Of a stretch of 64,000 nt of DNA, positions 12,101 through 24,100 are shown piece by piece. The position numbers and the translations under genes are program-made. Source of the stretch: Trifolium pratense (lineage: Eukaryota > Streptophyta > Magnoliopsida > Fabales > Fabaceae); the NCBI RefSeq assembly GCF_020283565.1, contig NC_060060.1:39432001-39496000 (forward strand), read 5' to 3'. Position 1 is the stretch's first letter; every line of letters starts with the position of its first letter. The notes below the pieces were generated by a model that was not told the origin of the DNA, searched no databases, and saw only the letters and a list, made by a program, of their open reading frames with translations.

Positions 12101-15100
12101 ATAACTAAAGGATTAGTAACAAAAATTCTCTCTTTTGGATATTCCCTTTCTTTTTGCAAGTTGAATTTTTTTTCTTCAATCTTCTCAAAGTTGTCATCTT
12201 TTTCAACCTTCTCGTTTATTTTTCTCTCATAAATTTCCTTCGCTTTACATTCATTTTTCTTTTCTTCTTTTCTCTCAATATTTTCTTTCTCCTCCACTTC
12301 TATAACATCATTATATTCTCTCTCACAATTTTCTATTTTCTGCCAGTTTGAGTGGGCTAATTTAGCTTCTTCAAATTTTTTTTTCTATGTTCTTTACTTC
12401 CTTTTCTTTACTTCTCTCAAAATTGGAATTTCTATTTTCTTCAATAACTTCTCCTTGAGATAAAGACTCTAGAGTATAAGAAGTAAAAGAAACATTATTA
12501 GATGGAATGATGGCATTTTCGGTAGTCACAAAAACGCTATCAATTTCTTTTTCAATAATCTCTTCTTTTTCTTTCTCACTCTTAGGAGTGGTGACTTTTC
12601 TATAGCCACAAAAATGTTCTCAATATCTTTTTCAATAATCTCTTCTCCCTTCACTTCACTTTCAAGTTTCTCCTTGCTCTCTTGTTTTCTTTTCTCTCTA
12701 CCAATCTCTTTATTTTGGAAGTTACCCCAAAATACATCAAATTTGCAATGTTTTTTTGTTTGTTCCTCACTTTTCATCCTTCTATCTTCTCTCTCCTTTT
12801 CTTTGTCTATTTTTTTATAATTTTTTCTATAATTCCTTTCTATGCGATCAAACTTTTCATGAACTTTTTGAAATTCTCGAAGTATTAACTTCTCCAACTG
12901 TTTCATTGAGACATGCATTTCTTTCTCCATTTTTTTTTCAACTATTTTTTTTAACAAGATAAAAAAGATGATAGACCAAACCTGATTTCAAGAGCCGAAG
13001 CTCTGATACCAACTGATAAGCGACTGCTTAGGATCGTCTTGAAAAACAGGTATAGTAACTTGACCCTAACCGTGACCTACCAGTAGAACCAAAGTTATCA
13101 AGGAAAAGAGGAACTTGACCCTAACTGCGACCTGCCGGTAGAACCAAAGTTATCAAGGAAAAGAGGAACTTGACCCTAACCGCGACCTGTCGGTAGAACC
13201 AACACTATAAAGTTCTTATCTCAAGAACAATGTTCTTATCACAAGAACAGATAAAAAGTTCTCACTAGCAAAACTCTCAAATTTGATTATATTCCAAGTT
13301 GTTTTTGAAAAGTACATGAGAGCCTTATTTATAGCCTATCCTTACATCGTAGGATTTATTGTCCACTACCATACATTCATCATAGGACTTAGGAAATTCC
13401 CACTAACATGCTTATAAATTCCCACTAGCCAATATAATGACTTAGTGCACCACTAGAAAGCATTTAGAGAGCCTAGGGAGCAACTAAAGGTCATCTAAAA
13501 ACCCTCCTAATACTAAAAACAAAAATTACAATAAAAATAAAGAAAATTGGACTTAATTGTTTTCTACTTAGTCCAATATTATTAGACCACAAATCAACCC
13601 ATGGATGCTTCTTATCATATGAATTGGGCTTCAAGTTGGGCTCAAGCATCTTCATCCAAATATTTTTTGTGCATTTTTTATAAGTTTCCTTCCACATGTT
13701 TAGGGAACTCATGATCGTATTAGGTTCTCCAGAACAATTCATCCTAGGGGGAACCAAACTAAGAATTAGAAGAAAGCAATTTGCTGACTAAATGCATTAC
13801 TTCTTTAAACACACAAAAGCAATAAAATTATAAAACCTACCATATATGGATGACAAAGAAAACAGTAGCAATTATGTAGGAACTTTTCATATTAATCTGT
13901 TCCACACAAATCATGTGCTTCTCTCGCCTCTTAACCTTGCATCATATTTATTTTAGGGTACTGGGAAGGGGACCTTGTGAATTGGGCTGGCCTTTTCCCT
14001 TTTTTTTGCTGGACCAAATCAGGCTAGTGATTATTTGAATACGGGTTATCAGGAATAAGAGATTGTTGGGGACTGGGGAATGAATGTCTAATTTGAAGTT
14101 CATTTCCCTGGTAGTGTTTAATATAAAGCGAGTATGAATTGTTAATGTTCTGTGTGCCCTTTTACTGCTTATTCTTTCGCATTACCTCTGGGTTTTGAGA
14201 GGAACTGTGTAATATTAGTTTTGCTTTCTGGCGTTTTCTTCTAATATTCTTCTGTCTCATTGCAGTATAGTTTTTTCAAATATATTTGTTGTCTTATTTT
14301 TTTAATAATTTTTTTTATTTTGTTTTGGGATTTTTGGAGGGAAAAATTCAAGCTTTTTACTATATTTTAAATTTTGTGACAGTCTTCAGATGAACATCCA
14401 GGTTCTTCCTTGCAAGGAAATCAAGCTCAAACAGATAAGTTAGTATTTTGAACTTAGGAAGAAAAAGAGGTTGGTGATGACTAGAAAATTTTAAATATCT
14501 TCACTGGAAAACTTGTTTTGCTTTCAGTTTTATTGAAATGTACCTTAGACCACCTTCGGCTAGTGAAGAAGCAGGGATAAATGATTGGATCAAAGTGCGG
14601 CAGTCTGGAATTAGGTACTATTTATCCCTTGGTGACCAGAGGATTGTTGACAAAAATTTCATCATCCGGCCGAAAGCTGAGTTTGAGGTATGAGTATTTT
14701 CAATTTAGTTTGGATTTTCCTCTTTGTCTTTTTCTGATAGCAGAATTATATTAAACAGCATGAGTGGGGTGTATCTCATATGTTCGGCATTTAGTTTAAG
14801 GATATATAACCAAAAACCTATATCTTTTGTCACGTTTTAACCTGCTGATTGCAAGAAGGCGACATGTATCCCTCCACACTTAAATGAATTTCGGGGTCCG
14901 TGGAAGTTGTAAACGTGTCCATCTTAATATGTCCCACAAAAAAGTTTAGCGGTTGACTTGTCAATCATCTTCCCTCGGCTCATGAATGCATCCAAAACTT
15001 AGATGTTATCTCTAGCAATAAGGCTAGGTAGTTGATGCTTTAAAGGCACGAGTTAGCGTCCTCCCGAGATTGCATCATTCAATATGAAAATTTAGGCTAG

Positions 15101-18100
15101 CTTCATCTGGTCCTTTTGGAAATTAACGGTGTGATTGTTAAGTTGTATATTGTGTCTTTTCTGTCATACATGTACTATCAAAATGTTTGATGGATGATTA
15201 CAATATTTCAATTTCGGGATAAATCCGAGAATATAGCAAAATGTTTTATGGACTTGGAATTTCTTTTTTCAATAAAAAAATTAAGATATCATATGTTCCT
15301 TTTTTGGCTTGGAAGGGAGCTTCAACCAGTATAACTGGTATTGCTGAATAGGGAATTGAACCGGTCTTTGTCGACATATATCAAATTGTATTATGAGAAT
15401 GACTGCAGTTTGAACGACGGGAACAAGAGAAACATCACTGTATACTATTGAAGTATGAGAGGTTATAATTATTTTCAGGATGGTATAGACATGAATTCAG
15501 AAGTTCGAAATTCATAATTAAATGGTTTTCCCCAGTCTTCGTTCCCATGGTGTTTTGTTGTTATTAAGCTTGACTAAAATATGGTGTTTTGTCTTAGTTC
15601 CTGTGTCAAAAACTTTGTAGATTTCTAATATTCCTGGGATTGCCACTTAAAAATTTTCCTTCCATTGAACTTGTCCTCTTGTCCATTGAGAAAAAATGAG
15701 CCCATTCTTCTCTTAGCAGGTTTTGTTTGCCATTCATTGTTATAGTGTTGGAACAGGTTGGACGAATGACGTTGGGCGGGTTGCTGGCTCTTGGATACAT
15801 TGTTGTGGTTAGTTATAAACGCGCATCCACAACTGTCAATTATGGCAAGGTTTCAATGTCATTTGAAACCATTGATGTTCTTGGCGAGACATTCATGGTC
15901 ATGAGAGGAACCGATAGGAAGGTATAATTTTATTTTTATTATGACTCTAAATTATGTTCCTTTTAAAATCGAATTTTTTTTACTACACTTATTCTTCACT
16001 TTTTAGTGTCTCACCATGTTGAGTTTATGCAGATGGTGTTAATATTTAATAATGTTACATTATTAGTTAAAATATCTATTAAAAAAAATCCAAAAATATA
16101 TTTTAGAGTATCTTAGAATATTTTAGAGTATATTTGATTGTCTCAGGAGTGATTTCCATATTTTATCAGTTGTTTCCTTATTTGTTTAAGAGTCTACTAC
16201 TAGTATAAACTATAAATTAGTGTTAATACTTTGTATTTTTTATACATCTATTTAATATCCTTTATTTTGAGTCTTGGTCATTCTTTTTCTCATTACTTTA
16301 TAATTTTCATATAGTACTTCCTTTGATCTCAAATATAAGCAAGAATAAATTTATGTTTGGCATTGTTTTAGGATTGTCTGCTTCCATGCACTAGGTTGTA
16401 TTTGTTGCAATTTTTTAGGATTGTTTTAGTGTTTGGGTACCTTCACTGTTGCTGCTCTGAAAAGTTAATTCTAAGTTGATTGCTTAGATTTGTACTTCGT
16501 AGCACATTCATTATCAATTTTCATAGTCCTGGGCTGTTTCAAATTTATTTAGGTTTGAACTAGTGACCTATATTTAATATTAATACTTTCAGTTTTAACA
16601 GCACAAATTACATCTTTAATCTGAAAATCATTAGTTAGGACCAAAACTTTATTGTGTTTTGCTCATTCAAGTTATTTTTTCTGCTGACTATTTTTCTCCC
16701 TTAGCATATTCTTTTATGAAATGCTTCCCCTTGTCCTTATAGTATGAATATTTTATTTTCTTTCATTTTTATAATAAATAGTTTCTTTGGCTAGTGGTTT
16801 GCTTATGCGAGGGACTGTAAAATATTCTGCAGACTGTTGGAAAGGAAGCATTGAGGATGGGTATCAATGGACCTTGGATTACTAAATCATATCTGGAAAT
16901 GATTCTTGAGAGAAAAGGTATGGATTTGGATGCATACTCTCACCAGTCTTCTCATATTCAATTAATTCAATTATTTTTCCTGTTGTTTGATATTCTTCTT
17001 TCTTATATTTGGTGATGGATGTTACAATAGGATACTTTTGTTTTGTGGATAAAATTTGGTCAATTAGTTTCACAGTGATTTACAGAATAATAACTAGAAC
17101 AATTTTTTTTTTGATATCAATAACTAGAACAATTTCAATTTGTTGTTCCGTGATTTGTATTTGTCAGTGAACGGTGCAATTGTTTTGCTTGCAGGTGTAC
17201 CCCGTCTTAGTACACCACCACTTGTGTCTAATACAACTGTGGCTGGCAGTAGAGAAACAGCAATAGTTGCACCAAAGCCAATTCGTGTTACCACTAATCT
17301 TGTTACCGGGCTTGAGGATTTATCTCAGCCATGGACTCGATCCCCAACTAAATCAAAAACCGAACCTTTTGTGGCTACCTGGCATTTCACGTCTTCAGAT
17401 TCCTCCCATCATGACAACACAGTCCTAGGTATTTTTCCATGAATTGGAATTACACATCCTAAACTTTTTCTGATATTTTTGGTGATAATTTTATGGATGT
17501 CTACATAAGTTTTCCTTTGTATCGAGACTTCTCTCATGAAGCAACCACAGACCCCTCTTCTTTCAGGGACACCGTTAAGCTTGCTCCAATGCCTGATTCA
17601 TATGACCTGGATAGGGGATTGCTTTTGGCAGTTCAAGCAATACAAGTAAGGAGGATAAACTTGGAAATTTCTTCTGGACCTCATTTTTTGAAGATTGCAA
17701 TTCCATAAGGAATTTATATTTATCTATTTATTTGTATGATTGAAATCTATCACTTATAAATTTTTGTTCCAGGCTTTGTTGGAGAATAAAGGTGTCCCAG
17801 TCATTGTTGGAATTGGTAATATGGACCTTTCCTCATACCTCCTCTTGCTTTTTGTGTGTTTCTCCATATTTACCATGCAGACTGCCTGCACATTGCTGTC
17901 TTACTCTGCCACACAGAACCATGTGTACAAGTAGCTGTGTATATATATATTTCTAGAAGATAAATCTAACAACAAATGAAATAACATTCCATTATAATTT
18001 TCTAGAAATATATATATAAAAAAAGGAGGCATTTCAGAAGGAGTGGAATATCGTTTAAGGTAGAGGCCTTATAAATAGGTCAAAGCATTTAGTTACTAAA

Positions 18101-21100
18101 ATTGATAAGTAATTAATGAACAATTCAGGTAGCATATTAAGAATAATGAATCAAATTATTTATACTAGAGTGGGTTGAATTTTGCTTAAACAAATTATCT
18201 TCATCGCAAAACATATAATATATTTGGTTTTAAGAAATGACTGATCTGTAGGAAAATTACGCTTTTCAGATACATATAACATCTTTGGTGCCAAGAAATG
18301 ACTGATTCATAGGAAAATTACGCTTTTCAGGTGGTCCAAGTGGGTGTGGGAAGACAAGTTTGGCTCATAAAATGGCAAATATAATTGGTTGTGAAATAGT
18401 TTCCCTAGAAAGTTATTACAAACAAGTTAAGGATTTTAAATATGATGACTTCAGCTCACTTGATTTATCTTTGCTGTCAAAGGTAAGGTAATTGAATAGT
18501 TTTAATACAATTTATTGTGTTACTCTACCTATTTTTTTTATCATCAATTGATGTTGCAGTTTCATATATATATCAACCTAACTTCACAAGTACTTGAAAT
18601 CATGTGTATAAATGGATTTGTTTTGCTTAGAATTTGGGCTTTAGGCCTAACTCAACCCCACAACTTTTAATGCGAGGACTAGTCTTATAAGAACTACTTA
18701 GGCCATATCTTGAGTTGATGTCGGAATCTCAACACCCACTTACTTAGAATTAGATATCTGAAATGTGGATCAACGGGGTGGAATAACAAGGATCTCAACT
18801 CCCCTCACATTGAGGACAAGACATCTGGAGTGTGGATAAATGCAGGTGAAATAACATATATCTTGGCCCAATGATGGATTTAGGATAAGCTCTAATACAA
18901 TCTTAGAATTCGGGATTCGGGTCTAAGTCTAACTCAAAATTCCATTAAACTGATTTGTAAGGCGAGGGTTGCCCAAACCTTATAAGCACTACTCATGCTA
19001 TATCTCTAGTCAATGTGAACTCTCAACAATTTCTTATGCAGAATGAATCTTTTTCATTATTTCTTGTGCTAAAACTTTTCCTGTATTGGGAAAAACTCAA
19101 GTCATTGAATAGAGATAAGACCTGAAATGAGTTCATAAAGAAACATACCTCTCACCTTACGTGAAAATGTGTTTATAAGTGGGAGGCACCTCCCACCTTA
19201 CATGCAATTATGTTTATAAGTGAGAGGCACCCCTCAGCTTACAATTCATTTTCGTAAGGATTAAGTTAGATCCAACCCAAATTCTAAGATAATATCCGAG
19301 CTCATCCAAGATCTGTTGGGTCACCCACTATCAGGCACTCGAATCACACATTAGATGTGCGTGAGGGGGTATGTTGAGAGTCCTACATTGGATGGTATAT
19401 GCCATATGGCCTGAAAGTGTGTATATAAGTTGGAGGCATCCCTCACCTCACAAGCCGGTTTCGTAAGGGTTGAGTTAGTCCCAACCCAAATTTGAAGAGT
19501 TTTCTTTATAATGATCATGCTGATTTAGTGCCATTAAGTCATCTATTTGCCACGGTCTAAAGTTTTTTGGACCCTTTCATTAATTTTTGCCTCAAAGTTT
19601 AATGGTAATGGCTTGTTTCCCAACTGTATCTTAAATTAAGATGATGGCAATAATAAGTAATAACTATACTCACCTGAAAATAAAATGGATGAGGATGAGG
19701 ATATTGTCTCTATTTACCCCAAAATGGTTTATTTCATTGCTTTAAATGCTTGGTTAGTCAAAGTTTCTGGATACTTTTTGGGAATTGTACTTATGGATTA
19801 TTTAACATTCATATTCTTGAGTCCTTGCAGAATATTGATGATATAAGAAATGGCCGAAGAACCAAAGTACCTATATTTGACTTGGAAAGTGGTGCTCGGA
19901 GTGGCTTCAAGGAACTTGAAGTTTCTGAAGATTGTGGAGTGGTCAGTCATTAAATTGTTTCCCCTGATACTTGAAAGTTGTACACCGTGTTTGACCTGGG
20001 TGTTTCTTTAAATTTACCATGCCAAAAGCATCCAGAATCATGAACACCATCGGTCTGCTATAGGGATTCAGTGACACAATGAGGATATTAACTGCAGTAC
20101 AGTGTACTTGTTGAAATCCCAGGATGCACTGTGTCAGTGGAATGGTATATAATGATCAATTGAGGGAAGAAATATATTGATGAATTTGTCCCACAAAGGA
20201 ACACAACACCGTTTACACTTCACATCCAAAAGTTGTCCACACCCACTTTTTACATGTTACCTCGGTTTGTCAAACTCGAGGATAACAGAAAATGAAGAAT
20301 ATATATGCATATAACAAATTTAAGTATCCTAAGCATCTTAGTTTGTCTGTATGCATACTTCTTGATATAGTTGCAATTTCTGTTATGCTAGTTAGTTATT
20401 GGTAGGTATCGTCCATGTCATTATAGGCCTACGGTTTGGAAATATATTGATTATGTGGCAGAGTGAGAGGTGTTACTTAATAGTAGGAATATTTTATTAG
20501 CAATTAACAATAAAGATATACTCTGAATAATATCTTAGTAAAAATATTCTTCAAAGATATTTTCTTAGTAATAGGAATATTTTTATTAGTATGATATAAT
20601 AAAGATATTACCTGATTTTATTGCCTTAATAATATATTAGAATAACATCTTCTCAGTAAAGATATTATCTTATTTTGTTTTCCTTAGCAGTATTTAAGAA
20701 TAGGTTTTAGGGGCAAGGGTGAGGATAGTATTTTTTTTTTGGTTTACAATGTTGGCAATGAGGATCGAACCTAGGACCTCATGCATACTACCCAAATCCC
20801 TCACCACTAGACACCTAATGGCTTAGGATGAGAATAGTATTCTATTAGGGCCAGAGTAGGATTCTTCTTTGAGTTGTGTCAAACCTCTGGGAGTAGTTAA
20901 AGAAATACTCTACTAGTACTACTATTATCAACAAAATATTACTATTTAGTATTTATCCATTGTTATCTCTTATTTTCATTATTTTTCTTTGCCTGATTTT
21001 GGGGTTCCCATCAGTTATTTTTCCTATTTGTTCATTCTAGTTCTGAGAGTTCATCTCCTGATTTTGACCAGATTATATTTGAAGGTGTCTATGCTTTGCA

Positions 21101-24100
21101 TCCTGATATCCGAATATCACTTGACTTGTGGATTGCTGTTGTAAGAATGAGTTACCATCCATCTTTGAAGCCTATTACATTTCATTATTTATTTATTTAT
21201 TTATTTTTAGCCGTGGCCTACTGCATAACTTATTTTCGTACTTGAAACAGGTAGGAGGTGTTCATTCACATTTAATTTCACGAGTTCAAAGGGATAAGAG
21301 TAAAGTGGGGTGTTTTATTTCCCAAAATGAGATCATGATGACAGTGTTTCCAATGTTCCAGCAGCTTATTGAACCTCATCTTGTTCATGCACATGTTAGT
21401 GGGTAGCATGCTTTTATCGCACATTACAATAATGTGATTCTGTAAATCTTGAATAATATTTTGTTTGCATAAGCTTTCATGCATGATTACTGACACTACA
21501 ACAATAATATAAAACTTGGTTTTTTGTTGATGATAGTCCATTCTTTTTTCTCTCAGCTCTCATTTTTCTCTAAGCTCTCACATAGATCTTTAATAGAAGT
21601 ACTGTCTTTGAATATTTGTTTTTATTTTTAGATAGTGGATAGTTGCTTTCAGAGAATTGATGGGTATCTGATGTATCCCCGTTTAATATTGAACTGCAGC
21701 TTAAAATTCGAAACGACTTTGACCCTGTGCTTTCTCCCGAGAGTTCACTGTTTGTATTGAAGAGTAACAAAAAAGTAAGGTGTTTATCTATCTATAAATC
21801 ATAATATATGACCAGGTTTTGTTCAACATTTTTACTGAAGATAGCAATAAATTACAGGTAGCTTATCAAGATATTCTAGCAATTCTTGATCCAGCAAAAT
21901 TTTGCAGTTCAGTGCAGAAGTTTATTGATATTTACATGAGACTTCCTGGGATCCCTTCTAATGGTCAACTGACAGATAGTGATTGTATTCGGGTCAGAAT
22001 ATGTGAAGGCAGATTTGCATTACTGATACGTGAGGTTGAATTTATTTTTCTGTTTTCCCCATCATTTACTTGTGTAAATCTTCACACATATATAGGTTGT
22101 GGATCAGTTTCTATTTTATTTTGTTTAAATTTCATTTCATATTATCTTTTACTAGCCTATCAGAGAAGGAAACTTCATCATTCAGCCTAAAGTGGATTTT
22201 GATATTAGCATTACCACGGTTGCTGGTCTTCTTAACCTTGGGTAAGCTACATTTCAATACAAAAAGATAATCACCCCATTTGTAGATCACAGGTTTTGGT
22301 TTCTTATATTCTAACATAAGAATGTGTTGTATTTCACAAAACGGTTGACACCTCTTGCAGATTTCTTTCTTTCATTTTTTTTCTTCCAATTTGTCCAACA
22401 GTTGGTGTATTTACATATTACTATTATTGATTGGTAGCACTTATCTGTCAGGTATCAAGCAGTTGCTTATATTGAAGCGTCTGCATTCATCTATCAGGAT
22501 GGAAAGGTCACATGATTTATCTTACGATTTACATTTGACTGAAAATTCATGTTTCCAGTACTGATAAAATTTACAGGCTGAAATGAATTCATTCCTGTTT
22601 CTCCTAGTTCTCCCCTCCTCTAAACCTAACTCGGCTGATAGCACCATGATGATTAAATTTGGTTTTAGCAACTGAATTTTTTAATGGGTTGTTCACTAGA
22701 ACTCTAGTTCAGATTTATGATGAAGAATTCTTGAACTGTTAACTACATATTGATATCTCTTCTAATGTGATTCTGAAAGGTAGAACTTGCTCAGCTATCA
22801 TCAGTGTCAATTAGGCAATAGCGATTTTTCATGATAAATATTTTAAGTCTTTTTGAAAATCACTTTTATAATTGAACTGGGATTTGTTGTAAATCTATGC
22901 TATATTGTTGATAAATGAGAGTTTTAGGGAGTGAGAAGGAAAATGGAAAGCAATTTGGAGAGATGCAAGATACAGTGGATATTCTATTACTAATTAGTCA
23001 GAATGGTAGAGTGGTTATACCGTTTAGACTTGTATTTATACATTATACTAATGCTTAGACTGAGCAATGATCCTCGCTCCCTTCATTTTGGTACACAACA
23101 ATATTAATTACTCTGGACTTTCCTAATCGCTTGAGTGTAATACTATTCACCATGCTTATACTAGTTGATGGTGAGTGTGTTTGTCTGTGTGTGGATTTTG
23201 ATGTAAAATTTCCCACATGTGCACAGCTTGTTTTGTAAAGAAGCATTCTGATTGCGTCTGGCTGATTGGGCATAGTAACTCATTTGCAAGTACAAGAATC
23301 ACTTTCTGGCTAGTTATGTAGTTGTACCAGTATCTTAATTTTCTTTTATTACACTACGCAAATTTGTTGCACATGCATTGCATATGCACATAGGAATAAT
23401 TGAATCATGTTATTGGTCTGCTGGAAGATGATTATTTCATTTATTTGACATGATCACCTCTGGGCTTATTTATGGTTACTCAGTTACTAACTTGTGACTG
23501 AAGTTTTTTTTTTCTTTTCCCAATTTTTCCGCGGTAGATTCTAATTGAGGTTGATCATCTTCAAGATGTCCCTGGTCAATACATTCAGATAAAGGGTGTT
23601 TCTAAAGATGCTGTGGCAGCAGCCGGTTCAATGCTTAAATTGGATGGTTCATATACTACTAAGGTATTGCCATTGTTGTTTGATATAGTTCCCTTATTTT
23701 CTAATCAACCATGTCTGTTGTGATGTCTGGATGGTGGTTAATTTATTATTATTATTCTTGTCTGTTTTTCGGTAGAGTTACCTTGAAATAGTTTTGGAAA
23801 GACTACCAACAGTAGAGAGAAGTTCTGGTGGGATTAACTTTCAGCAATCAACAAGGCTGCTAGAGATTGTGGACTTTATTCAATCTCAGGTATCCTTTAC
23901 TTCTTGGACAAAATTTAGTTTATTTATTTGGGCCTTCATCAAATATTATCCAAGTGTTTAGTAAAAGGGGGCAAATAGATTGTGAATATATTCTCTTTTG
24001 TTTAAAAGGGGGCAAACGTTTTGGACCCATTTAGTTGTGGTTTTTCAAATAAACACTCATTTAAGCAACAAAAATAAAATTTATTAATAAAATAAGAAGA

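Larger units (their letters stand above)
11178..13750 (-). mobile_element. tRNA-derived SINE split by an LTR retrotransposon
   Basis: SINE on the minus strand in two pieces: head 13750-13728 and body 11299-11178, ending in a poly-A tail (poly-T on plus, 11179-11186). The body has a tRNA B box, GAGTTCGATTCCTGG. The head is short and no clear A box remains, so it is 5'-truncated. Exact 18-bp target duplications flank the pair (11160-11177, 13751-13768). Located in intron 7 of the kinase-CYTH gene. Confidence 0.85.

Noticed and set aside
12614..12962. Overlapping Phe/Ser-rich plus-strand frames
   Set aside because: Antisense shadows of the Lys/Glu-rich interior of the LTR element.
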